The position numbers and the translations under genes were made by a program. This document shows, one piece after another, positions 36,398-45,046 of a stretch of 64,000 bases of DNA (positions are counted from its first letter, which is position 1; each line of letters begins with the position of its first letter). Under the pieces are notes generated by a model. That model was given only the letters and a program-made list of their open reading frames with translations, was not told the DNA's origin and made no database searches. This stretch comes from an uncultured Paracoccaceae bacterium (GTDB lineage Bacteria; Pseudomonadota; Alphaproteobacteria; Rhodobacterales; Rhodobacteraceae): NCBI GenBank assembly GCA_947499725.1, contig CANMPK010000001.1, positions 1,178,001 to 1,242,000 on the forward strand. The letters are read 5' to 3'.

Positions 36398-37495
36398 TTA
36401 GCTGAGATCGGTCAATTGATCGAGATCGTCGATATCCAGATTTTCAATCGCAGCCTGTTCTGGGTCGGGCGTTGATGGCAAAGGTTCCGCAACTGGCGGG
36501 GCCTTTTTTGTTTCTGCAGTTTCTGGGGTTTGCGGGGCTGTCGGCAACGGCGTGATATTGGCTGTTTCTGTTGGGCCTGCCTCTGGTTGATCGGATGTTT
36601 CCGCCGGCGACGCTGGCAAGATCAGTTTGATCGCGCGTTGCCCGTTCATTTGCCCAAGCGCTGCTTTGGAGATGGTTTCGTTTTGGTGGATTTCCAAAGC
36701 ACAATTCTGCAAAGCGGAAAGCGGAATTTCTAAGGTATCCCCGACCTTTAGGGCTGCAAGCTTATCAAACGGCAAGGTGATGCGATGCAACACGGCATTC
36801 AGTTCAGCGGGCGCCAGCATGACATTTTCACGAAACAGCGCGGCCTTGGCGGCCAGTGCTTCGGGGCTGTGTTCATCCTGTTGGGCGAGGTCTTCATTCG
36901 GCAGGATCATTTTTGCACGACATGCCACATTGGCTGCGCCGATGGACAGATCTAGATCGAAGCTCGTAAAGCCCGTTCCGGCCAATGACAGCATCAAGGT
37001 GCGCGCATCTTCAACCATGCTGCCAAAGCGGTGACCGGCAGGCCATTCCTCGATGTCGTTTTGCGCAAAAGTGTCATCGCTTGATTGCAACAACGCGTCA
37101 AACACAGAGGACACCAGCGCCGCATCAACCGCCGTTGGAAGGCGATCTGGATCAGGGTCGCGGCCTAAAACGCGGCCCATTGTCAGGTGTTCCAGAACCG
37201 CGCAGACCGTGGCGAGATCGACGATCAACCCGCCTGTGGCGCCTTGCGGGCCTTCGAGCAGCATGTATAGCCCACTTTCCGGCAGGGCTTGCTGGATGTC
37301 TTCGATCCGAAGGGCTTTGGCAGACAAAGTGGTCACCAGCAAAGGCAGCGCAAAGCAATCTTCTGCAGCGCGTGCGAAGATCAGGGGCAGACCGCGTTCC
37401 ACGGCTGACCCAGTTGAAGGCGCAGCGACGGCAGAATTGCCGCGCGATGCGTCATTAGATTTGCGCAACAAAGCCTGTCTTTGCATTTCGCCCAT
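36398..37495 (-). CDS. FliM/FliN (SpoA-domain) family protein outside a flagellar cluster
   Basis: 365 residues. The middle (about 80-215) resembles a divergent FliM CheC-like part. Around 235-300 a SpoA-type FliN domain is visible (ALKVGDTLEIPLSALQNCALEIHQNETISKAALGQMNGQRAIKLI in pattern). The last ~60 residues are a proline/threonine/glutamate-rich tail ending in DLDQLTDLS. FliM links the flagellar C-ring to phosphorylated CheY. No other flagellar gene is in the window; instead it lies 84 bp downstream of a sensor kinase gene on the same strand. It may be the single fliM of the strain or a paralogue; the sequence alone cannot tell. Confidence 0.75.
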   Translation of the reverse strand: MGEMQRQALLRKSNDASRGNSAVAAPSTGSAVERGLPLIFARAAEDCFALPLLVTTLSAKALRIEDIQQALPESGLYMLLEGPQGATGGLIVDLATVCAVLEHLTMGRVLGRDPDPDRLPTAVDAALVSSVFDALLQSSDDTFAQNDIEEWPAGHRFGSMVEDARTLMLSLAGTGFTSFDLDLSIGAANVACRAKMILPNEDLAQQDEHSPEALAAKAALFRENVMLAPAELNAVLHRITLPFDKLAALKVGDTLEIPLSALQNCALEIHQNETISKAALGQMNGQRAIKLILPASPAETSDQPEAGPTETANITPLPTAPQTPETAETKKAPPVAEPLPSTPDPEQAAIENLDIDDLDQLTDLS

Positions 37496-37579
37496 ATACC
37501 CCGCCGAATTTCACCTGGCGCAGCCTGACCATAGGGCGCAGAGCGTTACGAATGTCTTTATAGGGTGCAGCTTTTACTG

Positions 37580-40261
37580 CTATTGCGCGGCAATTTTTAA
37601 CTGTTGCGGCAGCGTGACGCGGAAGGCTGTGCTGCCTTGTCCAGGCAGGTAAGACACCTCTCCGCCAAGGCGGTGCATCACCTCGCGGCAGATGGCGAGG
37701 CCAAGCCCTGCCCCGCCCGCTTTTTGCGGGTTAACACGCGAGAACTTATGGAAAATAATCTCTTGTGCGCCATCCGGAATGGGGGTGCCGTTGTCGATGA
37801 AATCAACGGTCACGACCCCGTCGCTTTCATAGGTGTGGATCTGCAATTCAGGCTGATCCGCATCGCAGTATTTTTGCGCGTTTCTGATCAAATTGATGAA
37901 AACCTGAGACAGTCGATCCAGATCCGTATCCAGCATGATTTCTTCATCGCGACGGCTGCGGATGACTTTAAGTTTGACTTCTGTGTGGTTGAGCGCCGCA
38001 TCCAAGGAGGCCTCGATCACTTCGCGCAGGCTGGCGCGGCCTTGGTCTAGGGTGATTTGGCCGTTCTCTAGAACACTGAGATCCAGCAGGTCGTCCAGTA
38101 GTCGCGTCAGGCGCACGGCTTCGGTGTTGATGATGCCGCTGTATTTGCGTTTCTCGCGGTTGCTGAGGCGGTCATTGTCGCGCAAAATTTCGGAGAATGC
38201 GCGGATGGATGTCATCGGCGTGCGCAGCTCGTGGCTGATTTGGCTGAGGAATTCGTCTTTTTGATCAGAGACTTGCAGCAGCTTTTCATTGGCACGCCCC
38301 AATTGGCGGGCGGTGCGGGACAGCTCGTCTGATTTGACTTCAAGCTGGCTGGAGTATTCCATTATCTGCGCGGTTTCATTGGCCACGGCCATGAGATCTT
38401 GCACCGACACAGACGCACCTCCGACGATTTGGCCGATCATCGCGTGGGCGGTGGCGGCCCCGACAGAGCCGGCGAGTTCACGTTCGAGCACTTGCAGGAA
38501 ATCCGCGTCTGGCTCGGGCAGAAGGCCGGGGATGCCTTGGCGGTTGGCTTCACGTTCGAAGACACGCTGCGCTTCACGGGCGCCAAGGATACGCTGGGCC
38601 ATGACCATTAGGTCTTCGGATTTCGCGGTGCCGTCTGTCCATGTGGGGGCGCGGCTGGAGTGTTCGAAGACATTCACGAATTGCGCGCCTTGCAGGCGTT
38701 CGATGGGGGATGGGATGCCGCAGATCGAGACCACGAAGAAGGCGAATGTATTCAGTGAGATAGACCAAAGCACCGCGTGGATCAGCGGGTCGAGCCCAGA
38801 GATGCCAAACAGCGCTTGGGGGCGCAGCCATGCGAGGCCGAAGAGGCCGTTTTCCATGACCTCAGCTGACAGGAACGTCCCTGTGCCAAAGCTTGGTAGA
38901 AGCAGGCAATAGGCCCAGAGGATGAAGCCCACAGCAAGGCCTGCGATGGCGCCGTTGCGGTTGGCGCCGCGCCAGAAGATGCCACCGAGCAAGCATGGTA
39001 GGAATTGCGCCACACCTGCGAAAGAAATCAAGCCGATGGAAGCCAGCGCGCTGCCGCCGCCGGAGAGGCGATAGTAGAGGTAGCCAAGGACCAGAACCGC
39101 TGCGATGGACAGGCGGCGCGATTGGATGACAACGCTGCGCACATCGCCTGAAACACTGGCGCCCCCTGCCCCTGTGGCGGATAGCCAAATCGGCATGACC
39201 ACGTGGTTGGACACCATTGTGGCCAGCGCCAGCGAGGCCACGATGACCATGGAGGTGGCCGAGCTAAAGCCGCCGAGGAACGAGAGCATCGCAAGGCTTT
39301 CGTTGCCTGTGGCGAGTGGGATCGTCAGGACAAAAAGGTCTGGGTTTGAGCCGGCTGGCAGCAGATCAAGGCCCACCACGGCGATCGGCACGACGAAGAG
39401 GCTCATGATCATCAGGTAGGCTGGGAAAGCCCAACTGGCGGTGCGCAGGTGGTCTTCGTTTTCGTTTTCGACCACCATGACTTGGAACATGCGCGGCAGG
39501 CACAGAAGCGCGGCAGCGGATAGGAAGATCAGCCCCGCCCAGCGTCCGCCTTTGATCTGCCAAGTGGAGATTTCAGAGCTTTCGATACGCGTTAGGATAT
39601 CGGCTGGGCCGTCGGCGATGCCCCAGACCACAAAGACCCCCACCGCCAAAAGCGCGAAGAGTTTGACGATGGCTTCTACCGCGATGGCCATGACAACGCC
39701 GTAGTGGCGCTCATTGGAATCCAAGGTGCGGGTGCCGAAAAGAATGGTAAAGATGGCCAGACCTGCGGCCACCCAAAGTGCTGTGGCGGTGAGATCAACT
39801 TGATCGGATCCCGTGCCGGCAAAAACAGCGAAACTGGTGGTAACTGATTGAAGTTGCAACGCAATATAGGGGGTCGTACCGATGACGGCCAATAGGGTTA
39901 CGGCAATCGCAAGGAAGTTGGATTTACCATAACGAGACGAAATCATATCAGCGATAGAGGTGATGCGCTGCGTGCGCCCGATGCGCACCATGCGGCGCAG
40001 GCCCCACCACCAACCAAACAGCACCAAAGATGGGCCGATGTAGATCGTTAGGTATTCCAAACCGGATCGCGCGGCATAGCCCACGGCGCCGTAAAACGTC
40101 CAAGCGGTGCAATAGATAGACAGAGAGAGCGTGTAGACCACAGGCCAGTTCAGCCAGTTCCCTCGCCCCTTTTTGGCGGCGCGTTCGGCGGCGAAGGCCA
40201 CGGCAAAGAGAAAGGCCACATAGACAAGGCTGACGCCAACGATGGTGTTTAAGCTACCCAT
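37580..40261 (-). CDS. SLC5 (sodium:solute symporter)-fused histidine kinase
   Basis: 893 residues. The first ~500 form a 13-helix sodium/solute symporter domain. A linker with a coiled region follows (about 560-670), then HisKA with His677 (SHELRTP) and HATPase_c with INLIRNAQKY, DNGTPIP and GGAGLGLAICREVM. This is the CbrA/CrbS layout, in which a transporter-like domain senses or carries the signal. CrbS controls acetate use in some gammaproteobacteria. Its ATG overlaps the stop of the small membrane protein upstream by one base, and a response regulator precedes that. The close ScfR regulator and acs operon suggest that it senses acetate or a related acid (inference). Confidence 0.92.
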   Translation of the reverse strand: MGSLNTIVGVSLVYVAFLFAVAFAAERAAKKGRGNWLNWPVVYTLSLSIYCTAWTFYGAVGYAARSGLEYLTIYIGPSLVLFGWWWGLRRMVRIGRTQRITSIADMISSRYGKSNFLAIAVTLLAVIGTTPYIALQLQSVTTSFAVFAGTGSDQVDLTATALWVAAGLAIFTILFGTRTLDSNERHYGVVMAIAVEAIVKLFALLAVGVFVVWGIADGPADILTRIESSEISTWQIKGGRWAGLIFLSAAALLCLPRMFQVMVVENENEDHLRTASWAFPAYLMIMSLFVVPIAVVGLDLLPAGSNPDLFVLTIPLATGNESLAMLSFLGGFSSATSMVIVASLALATMVSNHVVMPIWLSATGAGGASVSGDVRSVVIQSRRLSIAAVLVLGYLYYRLSGGGSALASIGLISFAGVAQFLPCLLGGIFWRGANRNGAIAGLAVGFILWAYCLLLPSFGTGTFLSAEVMENGLFGLAWLRPQALFGISGLDPLIHAVLWSISLNTFAFFVVSICGIPSPIERLQGAQFVNVFEHSSRAPTWTDGTAKSEDLMVMAQRILGAREAQRVFEREANRQGIPGLLPEPDADFLQVLERELAGSVGAATAHAMIGQIVGGASVSVQDLMAVANETAQIMEYSSQLEVKSDELSRTARQLGRANEKLLQVSDQKDEFLSQISHELRTPMTSIRAFSEILRDNDRLSNREKRKYSGIINTEAVRLTRLLDDLLDLSVLENGQITLDQGRASLREVIEASLDAALNHTEVKLKVIRSRRDEEIMLDTDLDRLSQVFINLIRNAQKYCDADQPELQIHTYESDGVVTVDFIDNGTPIPDGAQEIIFHKFSRVNPQKAGGAGLGLAICREVMHRLGGEVSYLPGQGSTAFRVTLPQQLKIAAQ

Positions 40262-40551
40262 CAGTTTTGCTCTGGTTGATCAGGCTTTCCGCGCTCTGCA
40301 TCTTCGGCGCGGCGGGCGCGCGCGAGGGCGGTGCTGGAGATCGCTTTGATCACCACAAGAACGAACCAAACGGCGAAAAGATACACCACCGCATCTGACG
40401 TAGACACCTGCCCCGAGCCATCCACAGGCCAAAGCAGCGGCACGAGCCACAGAATCAGCCCGATGATGGGCAACATGCGAATCCAGTCGATCAGGCGGCG
40501 GCGGCGATAGGTTTGCCGCTCTAGAAATATCATAGAGCGGCCAGTACTCAT
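40261..40551 (-). CDS. Small two-helix membrane protein coupled to the SLC5 kinase
   Basis: 96 residues with two membrane helices (about 25-43 and 54-76), a basic N-terminus (RRRRLIDW) and a charged tail. Its ATG overlaps the response regulator stop (ATGA) and its stop overlaps the kinase start (TGATG), so the three are a tightly coupled set. Small two-helix proteins often accompany SLC5 symporters (as YjcH does ActP); a helper of the symporter-like domain is therefore likely. No family name assigned. Confidence 0.75.
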   Translation of the reverse strand: MSTGRSMIFLERQTYRRRRLIDWIRMLPIIGLILWLVPLLWPVDGSGQVSTSDAVVYLFAVWFVLVVIKAISSTALARARRAEDAERGKPDQPEQN

Positions 40552-40916
40552 GCGCCGACCAGTTGATTAACTGCGTCCAGCACTTCTCCGTTAGAGAAAG
40601 GCTTGGTCATGAAGAGGCTGGCCCCCACACGTTCCGCCATTTCGCGGTCTTTGGTTTGCCCGCGCGCCGTGAGCATAAGCACCGGCAAGCTGGCTGTTTC
40701 GTCTTGAGCCCGTAGGTCTGTCAGGATTTCATATCCGCTGCGCCCAGGCAGCATGACATCCAGAATAACCACATCGGGCTGTCTGTTTTGCACAGCTTCA
40801 ATGGCGTCATGCCCATTAGAATGAGTGACGACATCCCAGCCTGCGCGGGACAGAATGAAGCTGATGGCTTCGATAATATTCGGTTCATCTTCAATCAGAA
40901 GAACTCGCTTGCTCAT
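40548..40916 (-). CDS. Single-domain (CheY-like) response regulator
   Basis: 122 residues from the ATG at 40916, which has GGGAGGA five bases upstream; a longer frame begins at 40937. Receiver only: acidic pair near residues 10-11 (LLIEDEPN), phosphorylated Asp53 (VVILDVMLPG), conserved Thr (LMLTARG) and Lys (MTKPF). No DNA-binding output domain, unlike CrbR. It must act through protein contact or as a phosphate sink. The operon partner is the SLC5 kinase. The FliM-like gene downstream raises the possibility of a motor or adaptor target (speculative). Confidence 0.92.
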   Translation of the reverse strand: MSKRVLLIEDEPNIIEAISFILSRAGWDVVTHSNGHDAIEAVQNRQPDVVILDVMLPGRSGYEILTDLRAQDETASLPVLMLTARGQTKDREMAERVGASLFMTKPFSNGEVLDAVNQLVGA

Positions 40917-40995
40917 GCATTCCTCCCCAGTAAGCATAGCGCGCGCTGACGTATTCTTAGACCGACATGCATCTAAAAACCAAGTTAAATCCCCA

Positions 40996-42294
40996 TTAAA
41001 TGCCCTGCGTCAGAATCGACGGCATGTTTCGCCCTTCGCATTTGGCCCTTGGACAAATGCGGCAGGTGCTGCCGACAAGGCGTGGGTCTTCGACTTTATC
41101 AAGACGCGGCAAGATCAGCATATAGGCATTATAAAGTGGTGTTTTTTCAAAGCTGACGGCGGAAATACGATCGGCGATTGCCAAACATTCGAACTGATCC
41201 GCATCATGTCCTGCCATCTCGACGATGCCGCGCACGGGCTGCATGGGTTGCGAGAGTGCCTTGAACAAAGGCCATTTGGCGCAAGCGGCGCTGAATCGGG
41301 GCAATGAGAACCCGCGCAATTGGCGGCGGAACAACAAAGCGCCGGAGCCATCGCAGACCACCAGTCCCACGGGCATGGGCAAAGCGTCGTCCGGCATGGC
41401 CGCGCAGCGGCGCAGGATGGTGGATAGGCTGACATCAAAACGTTGCGCTAGAAGATCTGGCTTGAGGCCGATTTGATTGATGGCTTCTAAGAATGCAGGG
41501 CGCGGCAGGCGTTTGGCATCGTGTTGATACGCATCCAAAACGCGTTTCGCCATGTCGCGCGCGGCAACTGTCGTCAGCGTGCTGGCCCCCTTCACCAGAT
41601 CTTCAGGCCAGCCAGAAGCGGTTTCTAAGGCTGGGAAATGGTAGTTATTTTCTTTTGAGAAAGCGTCTAGCTCTTCTTGTGGTGAGCTGCCTTTGGTTGC
41701 GGTTTCGTCTTGACCATCAAGATAGGTCACCAAAGTCTGCGCACTTTCGGCGAGGCGTAGGCTGTCTTCATTCAGGTTACGGTGAAAGCGCCCCTGCCAT
41801 TCTGGTTCGATCTGATCGTTTTCATGCAAAATTCCTGCGGTCGAGCGAATGGCGGTGACCATTGTCAGCAGCTCGTGCATGGAGGTGGCCAGATGTGGAT
41901 CATGGGCCAGTCGGTCTGTCAAAGACTGTACCGTGCGTTCGAGCGACTGCACTTGTTTATATTGATCCGCCAGCACTTCGGCCCAGCCTGGAAAGCGCCC
42001 TGCAAATTCATCGACGCGGTCTAATTCGACTTCGGTTTTTCCGCTGGACGCCGCCGCTTCGCGCAGGGTGGCGATCAGGGCAGCTTCGGCGCCTTCGGAG
42101 AGCACAGAAGGCTCTACCCCTAAGGCCGCAGCGATATTTACCAGCAGCTTGCCACCGATTCTTCGTTTGTTGTGTTCGATGAGATTGAGATACGAGGCAG
42201 AAATTTCCGCCTGCGTTGCAAGCTCTGCCTGCCGTATACCATTCATCACGCGCCGCTCTCTGATGCGGCTGCCTACGAGGCTGTCTCGGGCCAT
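40996..42294 (-). CDS. ScfR/RamB/PccR-type XRE regulator of short-chain acyl metabolism
   Basis: 432 residues from the ATG at 42294 (G-rich ribosome site); the frame is open to a TTG at 42306. N-terminal XRE helix-turn-helix (about 5-64: SRIRERRVMNGIRQAELATQAEISASYLNLIEHNKR), a middle helical part, and a C-terminal domain of the DUF2083/ImmA-related type ending in a cysteine set (CRICPRAKC). This layout is that of short-chain fatty acyl regulators such as PccR and RamB, which sense acyl-CoA or carbon state and bind TTTGCAAA-like sites. It is divergent from the ABC-acs operon, with matching sites in the space between. Confidence 0.88.
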   Translation of the reverse strand: MARDSLVGSRIRERRVMNGIRQAELATQAEISASYLNLIEHNKRRIGGKLLVNIAAALGVEPSVLSEGAEAALIATLREAAASSGKTEVELDRVDEFAGRFPGWAEVLADQYKQVQSLERTVQSLTDRLAHDPHLATSMHELLTMVTAIRSTAGILHENDQIEPEWQGRFHRNLNEDSLRLAESAQTLVTYLDGQDETATKGSSPQEELDAFSKENNYHFPALETASGWPEDLVKGASTLTTVAARDMAKRVLDAYQHDAKRLPRPAFLEAINQIGLKPDLLAQRFDVSLSTILRRCAAMPDDALPMPVGLVVCDGSGALLFRRQLRGFSLPRFSAACAKWPLFKALSQPMQPVRGIVEMAGHDADQFECLAIADRISAVSFEKTPLYNAYMLILPRLDKVEDPRLVGSTCRICPRAKCEGRNMPSILTQGI

Positions 42295-42363
42295 GTCTCC
42301 CCCCAATTACCGAGCCGTATTTCAGTGTCTTTTCAACACCTTTCTGCAGTGCCAAATAAAAAC

Positions 42364-42403
42364 TTTACAAAGACACCTAACAGAAGGTGAGTTTCTTTAC
42401 AAA
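42364..42403. promoter_or_regulatory. Pair of RamB-like sites (CTTTACAAA) in the divergent promoter region
   Basis: TTTACAAA occurs at 42364-42371 and 42396-42403, both preceded by C, 32 bp apart (three helix turns). The first is AAAACTTTACAAA, one base off the RamB consensus form ARAACTTTGCAAA. They lie between the ScfR-type regulator gene and the ABC-acs operon, about 135-170 bp from the latter's ATG. Seen: the repeat. Inferred: binding by the neighbouring regulator. Confidence 0.5.
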
Positions 42404-42536
42404 AAAATTATTTAGTTAAAAGGAGTTGTTGAGAAGTTTTCCATCCCTACCGGATAATGGGTAGGCATGTAAATGCACGCATGAGCCGGAAGAGGAGCCG
42501 GTTTATGCACCATCCATAAATGGGAGGATACTTCGA

Positions 42537-43892
42537 ATGTCTAAATCGACACTATCGCGTCGTGGCGTACTAAAGTCTGGGGCCGTTGCCGGTGCCGGCC
42601 TGGCCGTGCCAACGATCTTTACTGGTAGCTCTGTGTCAGCTTTCACAAATGATCCGACAGGTTCATCTGTGACACTGGGCTTCAACGTTCCACAAACTGG
42701 TCCCTACGCGGACGAGGGTGCGGACGAGCTGCGTGCTTATGAGCTGGCAGTTGAGCATCTGAATGGCGGCGGCGACGGCGGCATGATGAATACTTTCTCG
42801 TCCAAGGCGCTCGAAGGCGCTGGTATTCTGGGCAAGAAGGTTGAGTTCGTGACTGGCGACACTCAGACAAAGCCTGATGCGGCGCGTGCGTCTGCACGGT
42901 CCATGATTGAAAAAGATGGCGCGGTGATGATCACTGGCGGTTCTTCTTCTGGTGTTGCGGTTGCTGTGCAAGCGCTTTGCCAAGAAGCAGGCATCATCTT
43001 TATGGCTGGTCTGACACACTCTAACGACACAACAGGTAAGGACAAAAAAGCGAACGGTTTCCGTCACTTCTTTAACTCTTACATGTCTGGTGCGGCGCTG
43101 GCGCCAATCTTGGCAGATCGTTATGGTAAAGACCGTAAAGCCTATCACCTGACAGCGGACTACAACTGGGGTTACACCACAGAAGAAGCGGTTCGCACAT
43201 CCACAGAAGCTATGGGCTGGGAAACAGTTGCAGCGGTGAAAACACCTCTGGCACAGACTGACTTCTCTTCCTATGTGGCACCTGTTCTGAACTCTGGTGC
43301 GGACGTTCTGGTTCTGAACCACTACGGCGGCAACATGGTGAACTCGCTGACATCTGCGGTTCAGTTTGGTCTGCGTGCAGCGGAAGCAAACGGCAAGAAC
43401 TTCGAAATCGTTGTTCCGCTGTATTCCCGTCTGATGGCACGTGGTGCGGGCAAGAACGTTGCTGGCATCTTTGGGTCCACAAACTGGCACTGGTCTTTGG
43501 AAAACGTTGGTGGCGCGAAATACGCGGGCACAAACGCATTCGTTCAGTCCTTCGGTCAGAAGTACGGCTTCCCACCATCTCAGGCCGCGCACACCGTGTA
43601 CTGTCAGACATTGCTGTATGCTGACGCTGTTCAGCGCGCAGGCTCTTTCAACCCATGTGCGGTTGCTGAAGCTCTGGAAGGCTATGAGTTCGACGGTCTG
43701 GGCAATGGTCCAACACTGTACCGCGCCGAAGATCACCAGTGCTTCAAAGACGTGCTTGTTGTGAAAGGTAAAGAGAACCCAGAAAACGAATTCGATCTGC
43801 TCGAAATCGTTGACGTCACACCGGTTGAGCAAGTGTCTTACGACGCTTCCATCTTCGGTGGTGAGCTGGGCTCTTGTAACCCGGGCGCATAA
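42537..43892 (+). CDS. Branched-chain-type ABC transporter substrate-binding protein (Tat signal)
   Basis: 451 residues. The N-terminus MSKSTLSRRGVLKSGAVAGAG is a twin-arginine signal, so the protein is probably exported folded. The rest is a Leu/Ile/Val-binding-type (peripla_BP_6) fold: SVTLGFNVPQTGPYADEGADELRAYELAVEHLNG, VMITGGSSSGVAVAVQALCQEAG, and later lobes with paired cysteines. GGGAGGA precedes the ATG. Such proteins bind amino acids, amides, urea or small acids. The acs gene at the operon end and the ScfR-type regulator favour a short-chain acid or its derivative (inference). Codon use is strongly biased, suggesting high expression. A strong hairpin follows the stop. Confidence 0.9.
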   Translation: MSKSTLSRRGVLKSGAVAGAGLAVPTIFTGSSVSAFTNDPTGSSVTLGFNVPQTGPYADEGADELRAYELAVEHLNGGGDGGMMNTFSSKALEGAGILGKKVEFVTGDTQTKPDAARASARSMIEKDGAVMITGGSSSGVAVAVQALCQEAGIIFMAGLTHSNDTTGKDKKANGFRHFFNSYMSGAALAPILADRYGKDRKAYHLTADYNWGYTTEEAVRTSTEAMGWETVAAVKTPLAQTDFSSYVAPVLNSGADVLVLNHYGGNMVNSLTSAVQFGLRAAEANGKNFEIVVPLYSRLMARGAGKNVAGIFGSTNWHWSLENVGGAKYAGTNAFVQSFGQKYGFPPSQAAHTVYCQTLLYADAVQRAGSFNPCAVAEALEGYEFDGLGNGPTLYRAEDHQCFKDVLVVKGKENPENEFDLLEIVDVTPVEQVSYDASIFGGELGSCNPGA

Positions 43893-43899
43893 GCCTTTG

Positions 43900-43925
43900 G
43901 GTGCCTCGCCCTTCGGCGAGGCACC
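43900..43925 (+). promoter_or_regulatory. Strong intercistronic hairpin after the binding-protein gene
   Basis: An 11-bp perfect stem (GGTGCCTCGCC, loop CTTC, GGCGAGGCACC), 7 bp after the stop, without a following T run. It lies inside the operon before the permease genes. Such stems protect the upstream message or attenuate read-through, giving more binding protein than permease. Confidence 0.75.
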
Positions 43926-44011
43926 ATCTTCCTGAATAAAATCAAGAAGATAAGAGGCTTTTTGAAAGCAATCTTGTCGAAAGACTTCAGTTGGACCCAA
44001 GGGGGGGCCAC

Positions 44012-45043
44012 ATGGATCAGATAATCCTCCAAATCCTGAACGGGTTAGATAAGGGCAGCGCCTATGCGCTGATTGCGCTTGGTCTGACCTTGATCTTCGG
44101 TACGCTTGGCGTGGTGAACTTTGCGCACGGTGCGCTGTTCATGCTGGGTGCGTTCTGCACCGTCACACTAAGCCGCATCCTGACACTGAGCCACGAGGTG
44201 ATTGACGAAAGCCGCAAGGACTTTCTGGGCAATCCTTTGAAGGTCGACGTGCCTTACATTTACGACTGGTTTGGAGAAAGCACCGGTGCCGCCATCATTG
44301 ATTGGGCTGTTCCTTTGTCGATCCTTTTTGCCATTCCGGTTATGATCGGTATCGGCGTTCTGATGGAACGCGGATTGGTCAAACACTTCTACAATCGCCC
44401 ACATGCGGACCAGATTCTGGTGACCTTTGGCCTTGCGATTGTTCTGCAAGAGATCATCAAATACTACTTTGGTGCCAACCAGATCCCTGCCCCTGCGCCG
44501 GAAGCCTTTGTTGGGTCTTTCGACTTTGGTGCGGCTGTTGGATTTGACGCAGGCGCGATCATCTACCCGTACTGGCGTATCGTATACTTCTGCTTTGCGA
44601 TGGTGCTGATCGGTGCGGTGTTTGCCTTCTTGCAATTCACCACATTTGGCATGGTTGTGCGCGCTGGCATGGCGGACCGCGAGACGGTTGGCTTGCTGGG
44701 CATCAACATCGACCGCCGCTTTACCATCATGTTTGGTATCGCCGCTGCGGTGGCTGGCTTGGCGGGCGTGATGTACACGCCGATCAATTCGCCGAACTAT
44801 CACATGGGCATGGATTTCCTCGTGATTTCCTTTGTTGTTGTTGTTGTTGGCGGCATGGGCTCTTTGCCCGGCGCGGTACTGGCAGGCTTTGTTCTGGGTA
44901 TTCTGGAAAGCTTTGCCTCTATGCGTCAGGTCATCGAATTGCTTCCTGGCATCAACCAAGTTGTCATCTATCTGGCAGCCATCGTCATTCTACTTACCCG
45001 TCCGCGTGGCCTGCTTGGTCGCAAAGGCGTGATGGAGGACTAA
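44012..45043 (+). CDS. LivH-type ABC permease
   Basis: 343 residues from the ATG at 44012, preceded by a G-rich ribosome site; the frame opens with TTG at 43991. Eight or so membrane helices. Seen: the LivH opening LNGLDKGSAYALIALGLTLIFGTLGVVNFAHGALFMLG and the coupling region GMADRETVGLLGINIDRRFTIMFGIAAAVAGLAGV. It has a longer polar insert after the second helix (around SHEVIDESRKDF) than textbook LivH. Four bases separate it from the LivM gene. Forms the membrane channel with LivM. Confidence 0.93.
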   Translation: MDQIILQILNGLDKGSAYALIALGLTLIFGTLGVVNFAHGALFMLGAFCTVTLSRILTLSHEVIDESRKDFLGNPLKVDVPYIYDWFGESTGAAIIDWAVPLSILFAIPVMIGIGVLMERGLVKHFYNRPHADQILVTFGLAIVLQEIIKYYFGANQIPAPAPEAFVGSFDFGAAVGFDAGAIIYPYWRIVYFCFAMVLIGAVFAFLQFTTFGMVVRAGMADRETVGLLGINIDRRFTIMFGIAAAVAGLAGVMYTPINSPNYHMGMDFLVISFVVVVVGGMGSLPGAVLAGFVLGILESFASMRQVIELLPGINQVVIYLAAIVILLTRPRGLLGRKGVMED

Positions 45044-45046
45044 CCC

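Noticed and set aside
42663-44000. 445-codon open frame on the minus strand
   Set aside because: It lies wholly antisense to the binding-protein gene. The opposite frame is kept open by that gene's biased codons. The translation is Cys/His/Arg-rich and matches nothing.
44833-44849. Run of TTG/GTT repeats
   Set aside because: It encodes a valine stretch in a membrane helix of the LivH-type permease; not a separate repeat element.
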